A DNA stretch of 64,000 nt, taken from Cryptomeria japonica (taxonomy: Eukaryota; Streptophyta; Pinopsida; Cupressales; Cupressaceae). The stretch is taken from NCBI RefSeq assembly GCF_030272615.1, contig NC_081411.1:180752977-180816976 (forward strand). The letters are read 5' to 3'. Under the pieces are notes generated by a model, which saw only the letters and a program-made list of their open reading frames with translations, ran no database searches and was not told where the DNA came from. The translations under genes were made by a program, and so were the position numbers. Positions 12,001 to 25,503 of this stretch are shown in pieces; within the stretch, counting starts at the first letter, position 1, and the number at the start of each line of letters is the position of its first letter.

Positions 12001-13615
12001 ATATTTGGTTACAGGGATCAAAATGGCTATAGAATGGAACATTACATAACTTCAAGTCTTTGGAGACTCTAAGCTCATCATCAATCAAATCAATGATGAT
12101 TATCAAACAAAGGAGGAAAATTTATTGCCTTATAAAAAGATGGTTGATGATATTAAGAAATACTTTGTGGAAATAACTTTTTAGCAGATTCCAAGGAATG
12201 ACAACAAAGTAGCAGATGCCATGGCTACACTGTCTTCTCTACTTTAGACATAGGAAAATCAACATCATTATGAATTCCTGGTAGGAGAGTTGTTTTACCC
12301 TTCTCATAATAGTCTTGATTCCCAAACTGTTTGTAACCTCGATGGGCATGATTTCTCCCGCTATGGCCAAACTTACACATAACTAAAAGATAATATCCTC
12401 CCTCCCGACTTATCAAAAAATCATAAAAGAAAATTTATTCGCCAATCCTCCTATTATACTCTCACTGTGGATACCTTATTTAAATGAGGTCTAGATGATA
12501 CTCTTTTAAGATGTCTCAAACAAGAAGAATTTGAGAAGGTATTATATGAAGTCCATAACGACATTTGTGGCACTCATTCAAGTGGCCTTACCCTTTTGAA
12601 AAAACTCATATGCTTGGGTTGTTATTTTCCAACTATGGAACGAGATTCTTTTCAGATAGATAGAACATGCAAACAATGTTAGATCCATGGGAATTTGATT
12701 CATGCACCAGCACAAGAACTTCATGCTTTGGTAACATCTTGGCATTTTTGTCAATGGGGTCTTGATCTAGTAGGAAAGATAAATCCTTCTTCATTTAATG
12801 GTCACAAATTCATTCTTGTCACTACAGAATATTTCACAAAATGGATTGAGGCAGTACCTCTCACAAATGTCACAGGAAAACAAATTGCTACATTTATCTT
12901 GAACTACATCATCTGTCACTATGGAATACCCATGACCATTATCACTGATAATGGGCAACCATTCAAGAATCAGGATGTCCAAGAGATATGTGAGAAATTC
13001 AAGATCCAACATAGATTTTCCACACCCTACTATCCACAAGGGAATGGGCAAGCAGAAGCATCAAACAAAACTATTCTAAAAATCCTCAAAAAGATAGTGA
13101 ATGATGCTGGAAGAGATTGGCATATTGAAATGAACCCTGCTCTATGGGCCTACCATACTAGTATCCGCACACCAACAGATGCCACACCTTTCTCTCTTGT
13201 CTATGGATCAAAAGAAATACTACTAATTAAAGTAGAGATACCTTCTCTACGAGTATCATTAAAAGGTCTTATCTCAGACGAAGAACAATGAGTATCTCGA
13301 TTACAGGAGTTATAATTGATCCATGAATGAAGACAAAATGCCTTTGATCATTTAAAGGTATATCAACAAAGAATGTGCCACATTTATAATCATAGGGTCA
13401 AACAATGAGTCTTTCAAGTTGGAGAACTAGTACTCAAAGAAAATCCATGCAACCAAGAAGATCAAGAAAAGAAAGGAAAGTTTGAACCAAACTAGTTAGG
13501 TCCATTTGTGGTCACAACGGTATTTGGGTTAGGAGCATATCAGCTATCAACACGGGATGGGGATCAGCTCGAGGAACCCATCAATAGCATGCATCTGAAG
13601 AAATTTTATGTCTGA
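9008..13615 (+). pseudogene. Ty3/gypsy (Tat-type) pol of gypsy-2, gag and protease missing
   Basis: Second gypsy polyprotein, truncated at its 5' side. A G-patch-like segment lies at about 9155-9300 (YGKGFNILRKMGY, KLGLGYG). A diverged linker follows, then RT about 10326-11170 with an intact EDYVDDILVKS motif, RNase H about 11400-11800, a second RNase H about 11850-12200 (YFDGS, FGDSKLII), and integrase about 12560-13250 (TDNGQPF, YYPQGNGQAE). It ends PINSMHLKKFYV with TGA at 13613. Lesions: TAA at 10592, a one-base deletion near 11165, TAG at 11798, TAA at 12047, TAG at 12182 and 12246, and several later stops. No gag zinc knuckle or protease active site is seen upstream. Confidence 0.92.
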
Positions 13616-13735
13616 AAAAGCAGAAAATCCAAAAAAAAGTGAAAAAGCAAAAAATTCCAAAAAAAAAGTGAAAAACGGAAAACCCAAAAAAGGTGAAAAA
13701 ATAGAAAATCCAAAAAAAAAAAAAAATGAGAAAAA
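13616..13735 (+). repeat. A-rich tandem repeat directly after gypsy-2 pol
   Basis: About four units of 25-35 bp with the pattern GTGAAAAANNGAAAATCCAAAAAA, starting next to the pol stop codon. Short minus-strand Phe-rich ORFs over it are artefacts. Confidence 0.8.
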
Positions 13736-15205
13736 GTGCAATAAAAATAGATGGTGAAAACCTGGCCAACAGGCACTATCTGTCTGCTATCTCGTCCATC
13801 TATTACTTCATGCATCCTTTCGCTTGCATTTCTTTTCCATCAGTGTTGTTCATATCCATAATAAAGCCTTTATACATACGTAGGCATCCTGGGTGGCTTC
13901 TCACCATGGTTTGGATCATTGGGTATATCATATTTAATTTGTTTCTAGGCTTGGGGCAAAATCTTGTACCTAGCTGGGGCAAAAAAATTTCATCATTTTG
14001 AGCTTAATCGAACAGGTTGAACAATAGTTAGGCAACCCTTATCAAGCAAAAAATGAGACACATTCAATGTCGAACATAAGATCAAATTGTCAACCATCAA
14101 ACTATCACAAAGTCAGTCTAAGCACATCACACACTTTTCAATGGATGATATCTTTTGGATAATGATTTTAGCATTATTGTTCAACTTTTCAATCTTGATT
14201 TTCACTATCATGATTTCTGAGTGACTCCAGGATGTCTTTGACTAGAGGAACAAGGAAGGAACACTGAGGTCATCTTGGTTCAATTATACCTCAATGCTTG
14301 TGCTAACTTGCCATATCAAAATCCAGGAAATTCGTGCTCAGGTAATCATGGTTTAACTATACCATCGATGTTTGTAGTCACCTCCCACATTTAAAAAATC
14401 TCAATGACTGGTCCGGTCGGAGCTTGGCATACAAAACGCAATAACCCAGTGACTGGTTTGGTCATAGCTTTGCATTTTGATTTGCATTTAGCTTGCATTT
14501 TATTCTTGCATAAGATCCCACATGCTCATTTTATCCAAGGTTAAATCTATCGCACGAATCATCAAGGTATCATCATGAGTGTATACGCAATCAGAATGAT
14601 GACTCATCTCTCTCCCGATATTATCAACCTAGTGAAAATCTTATATTTCCCCCTCAACATAACCAACATCAACATATCTAAATCTTCCTACAACTTGATA
14701 TCAACAAACTGTTAGTTCTTTATCCAATAAACCTTATCAATTCTACCAATCAATCACATCTGATCTATCCTATCATGTCTTATACAGGATGTATCTTTCT
14801 TGGAACCAGACATTCTGGTCAAGTCTTATACAGGATATATCATTCCTGAAACCAGACGCTTTGATCATCTTTGTCTTATATAGGAACTGTCATTCTTGAA
14901 ACTAGAATGAATCTCGATCTTATCAATCTAATCAATCAAGCTTTATTAATAATCAAGAACTACATCACCGTGATCGTAGAACTCACACTTTCATCAACCA
15001 TAGTTGCAGAAATCAAATCATTTCTAATCGAAATATCAATTTCGCAAATATCCAAAACTTCCAAAGGTCAATTATCTCAATTGATCTACCGAGAGAGCAT
15101 CATCGTATAGAAATTTATCAATCAATACCCGGGGCATCCTATCAAACCAATATCATCATCAAAATGAGATTATTCTTTGAATCAACATGTCATCACACCT
15201 TGCTT
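13736..15205. other. Gypsy-2 region between pol and 3' LTR
   Basis: About 1.5 kb with no supported gene on either strand. Unlike gypsy-1 it keeps no recognisable antisense gene. It contains the tandem units at 14776-14910. Confidence 0.6.
14776..14910. repeat. Three-unit 47-50 bp tandem repeat
   Basis: Units begin GTCTTATACAGGA at 14776, 14823 and 14873, and carry a shared GAAACCAGA segment. Confidence 0.75.
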
Positions 15206-15220
15206 CAAAGAGGGGCAAAA
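15206..15220 (+). other. Polypurine tract of gypsy-2
   Basis: CAAAGAGGGGCAAAA immediately before TGTATACACC. Confidence 0.75.
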
Positions 15221-17304
15221 TGTATACACCTAAAAATGGTCTGAAGATAATTAATTAAATAAGCAATTATTTAATTAATACCCCTTCCTAATTTAATTGA
15301 ATTCATTAGGAAATTTGATTAAATTCTCCTTTCATCTACTTATTAATAAATCTAAGGATTTCATCGCCGCTCTGCCAGGGTAAGTTTTAAGACTAGAAGG
15401 AGGCAAGACCTTACATTAATGAGCATAGGTATATAAATGTGCTGGCATATCTCGCTCCCGAATATATGTGATCACGGATTTATAGGTATTATTATTTATG
15501 TAGATATTGCCTTCTTTTAGGACTAACACTTACCGAGCTATCCTCATCTCTATTTTACCTTTTTCGGTCCCCTATATTCTTGATGTTTTGTCTCTTGTTT
15601 TATTCTTAAGAAGCTTTCAGGCTTTAATGTCTCTAGGCTGCTTTAACTTAGCTTCGTAATCTTGTTAAGCTGTGTATATTCTTGAAGATGGTAGCTCCCC
15701 GTGATCTCTTTGCAGGCATACTTATGGAATTTGCCTCGTTAATATTTATTGAGTTTATGCTCTTCGATGGGTAATCACTCTTGCATTATGTTCTGTAGAT
15801 TTTTTGAGACTAATATTTTGAGTTGTGTATCCTAATAGGGTGACCATCCAGGCAGGTTTGATATATTGTATAAGTTGACCTATTTTGTTTTCCTTTTCCT
15901 TACATTCTAGTGAGAGATTTTCTCAAGATTTTGTGCAGCATATGGAGTAGAGCATGCTTAACCCTATGTTTTAGAAATAGCAAGAACTTTCTCCCACAAA
16001 TGGCAGCAACACCCCAAGAAATGGGCAATCTAATGCTCAACCGTACATAGAGGATTTCTACAAACAATCTTCATTATTTTGGACAAGTTCCCTTTGTGAT
16101 CTTGTATCTCCATTTTGTATCGCATTCTTAATTTTTTTCTGATCCTTGAGGGATCTAGGCTAGACTGGAGGTTTTCTTCACTCCATTCTTTCCTACCGGT
16201 GCCCACACTGAATGGAGGTGTAAATGTAATTCTATCTATTTTTTAAAACTAATAAAAAATTTTGGCCTAGGCCTTTTATCGATCAAAAAAAATAAAAATC
16301 TAAGGATTTATTTAATAGTTTCATTTCCATAGTCCCCTTTGATTAATTAATTCAAATTAATTAATCCTCTCCCCTTTTCAATCAATTTTTATAATTCTCT
16401 AATTAATTAAAACAAATTAATTTATGAGTTGTTGAGAATTAATTAGTCTTTTCCTATTATTTGATTTTTAAATTCAAATTACCCACATTCCTCCTAACTT
16501 CTAACCACCTAACCTAGCCATCCTTCTAACCTAACCCATTTCACCTAACATTGGGTTTAACTAACCCTATCTTATCTTGCACATTCTAATCTCCTTATCC
16601 TAACCTCCTATGGTGTGGATATTCTTCTCTTGAGACACATGGCCCTTTGGCCACATGTCTCCTCTCTTAGACACTTGCCCTTTTATGAGAAAGGCTCCTT
16701 GACACTTGTCACCAAAGAGATGAAAAGTGTCCCTTCCTCCAACCTCTTCTCCAACCTCCTCCAATTTCACCCTTGATATCTTCAGACTCAATCTTGACTA
16801 TTGATTCCTGCCACCTCACCCCCGGCCTTGGAAATCCTATAAATATCCCCCATTTTGGAGCACAAAGGATCCCATCTCATTGTCAATTTAGGCATTATTA
16901 CTATAGGCATATCATTTGAGCATTATTGTTATAGGCAATTGCATTAGCTTAATTTGATCATTTTCTAGCATAATTATTGAATCATGTAGCTTAATCAATC
17001 TCTTTTCTAGCTTAATTGCATCATCATCATAGCTTAATCATGCATCTCATTAGCTTAATTAGTCTCTTGCATAAATTTAGCATAATCAATCTCATCTTTG
17101 GATATCATTATCATTTCAAATCCTCCATCTAGGTGTAGTCAACTCACTGGGATTGCTTATCTAGATCCGAGAGAAAATCCATACTCGCATGTCTTAGGAG
17201 GCGATAGGTCGCTTTGTCATGGTTCATCCTAATTTTCTTATTATTTGCTAACCATGCTTGTAATGATCTATTGAGTGTTTTGTCTTGTAGCTGTAGGTAT
17301 CACA
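15221..17304 (+). repeat. 3' LTR of gypsy-2, interrupted by a LINE-like insert
   Basis: Begins TGTATACACC after the polypurine tract. The right edge is put at GGTATCACA (17304) as an imperfect inverse of the start. About 1.1 kb once the insertion at 15362-16295 is removed. A TATA box (TATAAATA, 16838-16845) marks the promoter. The downstream part carries seven TAGCTTAAT/TAGCATAAT motifs between 16949 and 17095. The sequence differs from the LTR at 7281. Confidence 0.65.
15362..16295 (+). mobile_element. 5'-truncated LINE-like retroposon
   Basis: An insertion of about 0.93 kb flanked by the 14 bp direct repeat AAATCTAAGGATTT (15348-15361 and 16296-16309). It ends in an A-rich tail after GGCCTTTTATCGATC. 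The 3' tail, long target duplication and lack of terminal repeats fit target-primed reverse transcription. No ORF remains, so assignment to LINE rests on structure and the 3' end style. A processed host transcript is possible. Confidence 0.65.
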
Positions 17305-20300
17305 CTTCAGATGCATGACAACAACCATAATGAAACTTACTTTTTTATCTATGTTGATTTTGCATATTCATGGTTGAATAAGTTGTTTGGGAAATCTATA
17401 TAAAAAGTTAATATCTGTAATTAAAATTTACATAGTATGAAGATGTCAAATTGGGCTCTTATGAAATTTTGACTGATCCATTTGTCATGTCCCCTACTTG
17501 ATTAAAATTAATTAATCTATGTCAATATACTTAAGACTTAAACTAAATTGATTAGGAGACAAATCTGTTAAATAACATGAATCAAATCTGTGCTATCCAT
17601 AGTTCAATTAATTTATTATTAATAAGAGAATTGTTCATCTACCATTTAAGATAATTAAGTTTGTCTTCCATAAATCTTAATGCAAGTACCAACCTTTGTT
17701 ACTACTTTAGTTTTAAGGAAGAAAAAGGATATGTATGTTACCAAAGCGTTTAGAGACCAACTACAATAGGTTCCCTTTTATAGATCCAAGCCCTTACCTC
17801 TCTTAGGTCTATACCCTCAAGGCTTATGGATTGCTGATCCCCACCCTATCTTGGGACTTAACCTATTGGTTGGATTTAGACCGCCCCTCTTTGGAACATC
17901 TCATTCCCACCTTTTCAAATAATGACAGTAGTAAAAAGAATTAGACTATAGGTATACTAACTTCTCATGTATTATGAACATATATGAAATTAAGTATGAC
18001 TGTCATACATATTGAAATCCATATTAATATTACTATTAAATTATACATAAGAACATTATCAATCTTCATATAGTAAGCATACATATCAAGCAAATCCCCA
18101 TGCATGCCACAAAAAACAAAGATGTTATTGTCTGTAACTTAATAATAGTTCTGATCTATGTTTTTGACTTGTATATCTATTTAATGTGAATGCCTTACAA
18201 ACTTGTTTTGGCCAACTCTCTGTTACCAATAATAAAATTCATTCAAATGTATTCAATATTATACATTTGAACAAATATATTTTTTTAAAATAACATGTTT
18301 TCATCATAATTTTAATGAACACAAATCGACAAACCACTAAAAAATCTGATGAAGTTGTTGTATGTGCGACAATATTTTTGTCATAGTAGCATGCTCCACA
18401 TCATCGCAATTGCAACGAAACACCAAAACTTTCGATGAAGTTGCTGTATGTTCAATGATATTTTTGTCGTACTGGCATGCTCGACATTGTTGCATTGCGA
18501 CAAACCACTAAGATCTTCCGATAAAATTGATTTATGCACGATGATATTTTCATCGTAATGGAATGCTCGACATCGTTGAAATTGTGATGAACCACTAAAA
18601 CCTTCCAACAAATTTTTTGTATGCACGATATATTTTCATCATAGTATATGCTCCACATCATCAAAATTACAATGAACATTTGGTTCTTTTGGATACTTTC
18701 AAAGAGATATTTTGCAATGTTTTGTGGTTATTGTTTGTTGCAAGATGGTCTAAGTTTTCATCACTTTTCCAAGGAAAACCAGTTTCATTTTTTATGGCTT
18801 TGTCCAATGACACTTCATCAGGGATTTGATGAATTTTGGTTCGTCAGAAAAGAGATGAAATTTGTATGGGTGTTTCGTCAGTAATCTGACAATAGTTTGT
18901 TGAAGCTTGAAAAAGTATTCATCAGAAATTGGTGCCAAATATATTAGTGGAACCAATATAAGGTCATAGATGACATAGCATGGACCTAAACCAAATCTCC
19001 AAACACAAATCACCACTGAAAATCTCGCCAAGGTCAACCACAACATGCTACACCACCAGAAATATCGCATAACACGAAGAATATCATCGATTCAACAAAA
19101 TCACCAATATTATACATAAGGATCAATGCAGAACATCAAAATAAATAGGACACAGTCAGGAAACACCAACAAGCACGTTAGAACAATCTGCAAAAGTTGC
19201 ACCAACATCACTTATTCAAATCTTCATCAATCAATACGCTAACTCTCAAGAACAGTAAATAGGATCAATTCATACTAGAAAGATAACTTGTTGAGCATAA
19301 AAACACGAACCTTCTAAAATGAAAATACACATGAATATCTAAAAAATTCTCCCAAATCTAAAACCAAATATATGATCATACTAGAGAAAAATGAATCAAA
19401 TACCAGAAGCTGCCAACCACTGAACAAAAAGACTAAACTTCAAACCAGATCAAATGACATGATCTAGTAGATTTCTGAATCACTGAAACTTATAAGGAAT
19501 GAATTATTCCATCATCCCAAATAGATAAACCAACCATATCAACTCAAAGAAAACACAAAAAACATGGGAATATTTTGACATCAATGACAACACATATCCT
19601 AGCAGCAACAATATCCAACACAATCATACCTTTTTCTATAAGGGATCATACTTCTCTTAGCCTGTTTGTAGTTTCATTTGAGCTCTTTACATTGTTTCAG
19701 GTAGCGTCTTGTTACCATGCATATTAAGGAAATTTTGGTGTGTCATAGGTTTTATTTTTATTTTTGTTCTGTCCAATTTTGGTGTGTTCATGTGTGTTTG
19801 TTGCCCATGTCCCTCCCACTCTCCCACCATCTTTGTGACTTTGTAGTTCAATGGAAAAAGCACTAGTCTAAATCAAAGATTTTGAAGTTCTCTACATCCC
19901 TTTTGGTCCTTGTCCCCAATTAGAGCCTATTGTTATCCCTATCTTTAAACTTTGAATCTCACCCCCTCTTGACCGACCTCCAACCATAGTTCAAAACATC
20001 ATTTTTTGCCTTCTTTAATTTTTCAATCAATCATGGCTCCTAATTGGTGAAGCACATAATTTAGGAACTTGCATCTATAGTTTCTTCAACTACCAACTAT
20101 TTGACTATTCTCTGGCATCCCTGACTCCGAATGGTTCTAGTCCCTTTCCATAGTCAATTGATTGGAAAATTTTAAAACTAGGGAACTCACTGACCAAAAT
20201 AGTTCAAAAGTTTCAAAATCACCTAAAGGTCTGGCCTGAAGCTCTATTTGACTCTCAAGGCATAGTCTTTCAAGGTGTTTATATGCAAGGTGCATTAATG

Positions 20301-23300
20301 AATAATTAGATGGTGAAGACGTATGGGTTATTGGTATGATTTCTAAAATGTAATGAAAGTATTTTTACCACCAAAAATTAAAGGAAACTAATGTTGCCTT
20401 GGAAAGAATATCAATTAAAATGCGTGGATAGTACTAAAATGATTTTTGAAAAAGAATGGTATTATTGCATTGCTATTGAAAATCAATGTCATTCGTCAAT
20501 AAGAAAAAGGTGGTAGCATTCCTAGTTTCTTCCCTTTTTGGAAACATAGCCAGAAAATGATTACTTGACAAATTGGTGATCCTGTATAGATGATTCTCAT
20601 CTTTAGAAATGGATAAGTGGTGATTCATAACTCCTACAAAAGGGAAATTATTGTTCTTGAAAATTCCTTCGCTAGAACAAATTGACTCATAACATAGTAA
20701 GAATCGTCCTATAGTGAGTTTTCAACATGATGGTACTTATTGGAGAGGGTCTTCTTCCAATTTTGCACCCAGTTGAGAATATGATGGAAAGTCCATAGGA
20801 AGATATTATTTTGTGACTTACCATTCTAGCTTGGGAATGTGACAACAATGACAGAGAGTTCGTGATGGTGACTATAGTGTTAGCTGAAGAATCCAAGAGA
20901 AAGATGAAATGATCATGCCCATTTTTAGCAAATGATCAAGGAATCTAAAAAATTTGCACTCCAAGATAATTGAAATGTGGTGCCTCATTGGTGTTGCAGG
21001 GTATGCTTTCATAAGGTCTAAAATAAAGTAACTTGTTAGTTTCCTTTTTTTTTAAATGGTTTCCAAGAATACTTATAAACTTTTATTTATATATAGAGCT
21101 ATTGATAGAGGAGAAATAAGGATTGATCCCCCTTGCACTTTGATGCATGAGTGAGAATCGACCAGTTAATATTTTTTATGTTTTTTTAATTTAAGTAGTG
21201 GAAAGTGATAGTGGTTTTTCATTTTTAGAAACATAATTTTGTATGTAGAAAATGGAGACTATGTGCTTTTGAATGTGATTCTAAGAATGGAGAATTGTTT
21301 GAGGCTTTGTATTAATGCATGTATTTTGGTTAGCATTTACTTTGAGATTTGTAATTAGTTCTTTGAATCTGTCTTTCTACTATATTATGGATGTATCTAT
21401 TTGCAGAACCTTGAGTCTTGTTACATCTACATCATCTGGGAAGGATATCTATTATTTTTTCATGGTTGTCTATCATATGTGATGAATGGATGGACTTTGA
21501 GTCACCTATTTATTGTCTACCCTACTTTTTCTCATTGTTTTGTTTTCATGTTTGCATTTCTTGATTTCTTGTTAAAAGCATCCCCCGTAAAAACCCCAAT
21601 TATATCATAAGAGGGAGATATACCTCTAAAATTCAGAGGAAAGTTGCTAATTTAATTAGCAATTTCTCCAACTGTTTGTTTCATATTTGTCTCTATTAAT
21701 AGGGTATAGAGGGTTTTATTTTATCTTTCAAAAGGGACAAATCTATATGCAAATAATATCAACACAATTGACATCAAAGATAAAATATGCAATAGTATAT
21801 TCATGAAGACACATTTTGACATCCAACCATGAACTTATAAAACTAAGATACAACACAAAATTATAATAATTCAACTCATCACTTTATTAAAAACAACAAA
21901 CATAGGTTGAAGTCTATGATAACACACTGTCACCTCATCTACAACGCCATCAACCCTGCATGAAGAGCCTAGCTACTTGGAAGGCAATGGTATAATGGAA
22001 ATAGTGGTGCAACTTGATACATATATGCATTTGTAATAGTGAATTCAATGACCTACTATCAAGATATGGCAGTGAAACATATTAAGAAATTTTCTACGCT
22101 AATTCATCTATTTCAATGAACAAGGCTTTGGTAAAGTACATTAAACTCAAGGATTTTCTCGAAAATAGGTTCATCTTTCTCTGTTTACCCATATTCAACA
22201 CCCATCCTGTAAACATAACTTAACACACACAGATACAAAAAGAAGTATGTACTTTCTTAACTAAGACAAATAGTCAAACACACATATGCAAGAGGAGAAA
22301 TGCACTATTATACAAGAAAGCCATAAATTACATGTTTAAGTTGAACTTTAATTAAAAAAATTCACAAATCATCATGTTTCTAATGCCATGATAGCTAAAA
22401 TTTATATCGCATTGAGCACACATTAATAATACAAAACTCATCATTTAAAAGATTATGCATACATTAACAAAAGAAGGTATATTACATATATGTATTAATA
22501 ATCATAATTTGTATATATGTGTATACATTCTAAAGCTAAAGTAATAATTATTGATATCTAAATTGTAAATAAGCCAACATCATAGACATATATAAAGAAT
22601 TTCACAAATAGAATAAATATAAACATGAACATACTTAGGACAATATTATCTCAATGCTCTACAATATTTCATCATTTGGAGGTCATTGATCGTTATTGAT
22701 TACTAGTTAGAGTGTTATTAGCATAAGTATATTTTGTTTCCCATCTAACTTCAGATCCAAATGGCTCATTAATAAGATAAACCATGCATAAACCTTGGTT
22801 TAATACCTAACTCAAATAGTTTTCCCTAAGGTAAAACTCTTCTTAAAAAGGGAAGATCACACATCTATGTATATTAATATCTTGTAATTATCTATTATAT
22901 ACCCATTTATAATTGATACTAAGTCCATTAAAGAAGAAAGAACTTTTAATATAAATGATATCATTTAAATATGTGACAACGAAATGTGATAATAATATCA
23001 AACTATATTAACATAGATTGAGAATTAGTTACATTGTCTACTTAATTGATAACAACTATTGCAATTAATCCTATGAACTTAAACCCACAACCTTATAAAT
23101 GAATAGTAGAAAAATATTTGGACAATACTCTACCATATACATAAGCAATATTCTATAACAACTTCTCCTAATTATGTTGATTACTATATATATATAAACT
23201 GGTGGAGACATCTATTCTTCATATAAATTAGTTTTTGATCAAAAACATAAAATGTGCAAATCACAATGGATTTTTAAACCATTTATATTGGTTCAATCCT

Positions 23301-25503
23301 CTTAATCTGCCAATTTAAAGCTGTTTTACAACAAAAGATCTGCTAAAAAACAAACTGTGTTATGCGGATTTATGTTTTTGATCAAGCGTTGTTTTGTATG
23401 AAAAATAACCATTGCCAAAACGAACACACTTAAATTGATAACTAATTAATATTTTAGTCGCTAATTAAACATAAACCCCAAAATAGCTATTTAATGTGTA
23501 TTTTATCCCAAGTTCTACACTATCAAATGATAGAATATTCTAAACTTAGAAAGGAAAATACAAACTATAATGTCGTGTTGTTCATTGTAGAATATGCGCA
23601 AAAAGTTCCAAGCAAGAAAAATGGGAATAAGATAAGGTACTTGGTGGTGACATTGTGCCGTCAGTGATGGCCTTGGAATTGGCCTAAGAATAAGAACTGA
23701 AGGGCCACATGTGGAATAATTTCAAGCAACTGTTCAAAATGCTTTTACTTGATTGTACAGGCAACAGAAGTTATATAATATCGCTCTTCTCCACTAAATG
23801 AAATGCTAGTCTCCTCATGTTTATTCTTATATGCAGAGGATCATCTCAAGATGAGGTAATAAGGGATTAAGTTACAATAGGAAAGAAATCCATAAGGTAA
23901 AGCCTTCAGACAAGGATAAAGGCAAAAATAGATCGAATGAGAATACATTAGGAAGCCCAAAAGTGCGGTCTCATGGAATGGAAGATTGCAACAAAATATT
24001 ACGGATTTGATATAAAAAGGATAGAGAAACCTACTTGCAGTTTTCAACCAAATTTATGCTTAGGGAAATGTTACCAATTTGGTCTTTAATACCTTCATAT
24101 GTCGAGCTTATTTCCTTCTTTCTCTATTGGCCTTCCTTTCACCCCCTTCACGAAAAGGTATGAACGATACCTCGTGGTTTCAGACTTTCTGCATTCTTGA
24201 TACTAGCTCATTGTGGACTCGATATGAGGGAAATGGTGTATTCATACCCTGCTGATGGAGGAGGCCCTCTCCTTATTATTCTTTTTTCTCTCCGGTATAT
24301 GGAATCCTCTACTTGTGGATGATCCTCAGACTAGATGTTGATATAGGAATGCTTTCTTCTCCCTTGAAGGAAAACATTCATGCATGCGTGGTGAAAATGC
24401 TCTGTTCAATACGTTTTCAGTTGTGTGTTCTTTCCAATGAATCCCTCCTCTATCAACATGCTAGGATGAGTATGATAATTTACTATATTTATTCTTTAAC
24501 TAGTCGCTGCTCTAAAGTAGGGTGTGTGGGGAGGAAAATGACCTGTGGCAAGCGTTAAACTACATAAAGGAGGAATAGTGCTATTTTAAACATAGTCGAT
24601 ACAATATGTTTTGAAATCGATTAATGAGAAATTGAAATGGAAGCATCAAACCATTAATCAAGTCCATTTTAGCATGTGAAACGATGGTAGCAATAGCTAA
24701 TAAGGGCAGGAAGAATATGCTCAGCGAGTATACTATACAGGAAATCATTATGATACCCCTTATGTGGACTTAAATACATACTAAGTTGATGCCAAACTTT
24801 GGTTTTATGGGCTTTTATAAACACATAGTCAATTTTGTAAAAGGAAATGTTTGGTTTCAAAAGGGACCAGCCTTCCTGGCCAACCAAGCTGTGGAATTTT
24901 GTTCAATAAAGCATGAGCATGTCAAACAGTGATAAAGGAAATAACATTTGATTGAAGGTATATAAAGCATACGTTATAAGATAAGGTTGTTTTCTCAAAC
25001 AAATCAGCTTCCATAATCATTTTGGCTTAATATTCATATAAACATTAACATTAAGCATTCATTTCTTAAGCATGTGCATATGAAATATGTAATCAAATAA
25101 CAATATTCATATCAGAGAGAATTGACATATTTTCCATCACTTTAGTTGAAAAATATAAATGTGAATATATAGTTGCAAACATGGTATGCAAGTTTAATTT
25201 TATTTTCATATTAATTAAAATATTACAACTCATGTATGTAAGCATCATCAAACACTCAAAAATATACATTATATCATTCAAAAATGTAATTGCTACATGA
25301 AATTAAGTGGTGTGTGTTAGTTTTGACACTCAGTTACACATCAAAATACGGAAACAAAAATTGATTCAAGTGAAATCAATTTATTTATTTGTACAAGAAT
25401 TTTATATCTTGTTATATTTGGTAAAGTTTGGCAAGAGATTTTGAGCAATCCTATAAATTTGCAAACTCTGCAAAATCTATATACATTTATTTTCAATTTA
25501 CAA
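17305..25503. other. Long AT-rich stretch with no supported gene
   Basis: About 8.2 kb. ORFs on both strands are short, lack family motifs and look like chance. The only clear structure is the tandem repeat at 18331-18677. Old transposon debris is likely but I cannot assign it. Confidence 0.6.
18331..18677. repeat. Four-unit 84-88 bp minisatellite
   Basis: Units start AAACCACTAA or a variant at 18331, 18418, 18502 and 18590. Each contains a GATGAAGTTG-like segment, a TTTTCATCGTA-like segment and ATGCTCGACATCGTTG. Spacing is 87, 84 and 88 bp. Confidence 0.85.

Noticed and set aside
13547-13815. Phe-rich minus-strand ORFs
   Set aside because: Products of the A-rich tandem repeat after gypsy-2 pol.
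18331-18677. CRISPR-like array
   Set aside because: Direct tandem units without unique spacers, in plant DNA. It is a minisatellite.
19842-19915. tRNA-like A-box/B-box (possible SINE)
   Set aside because: Only loose similarity to pol III promoter boxes. No tail or target duplication identified.
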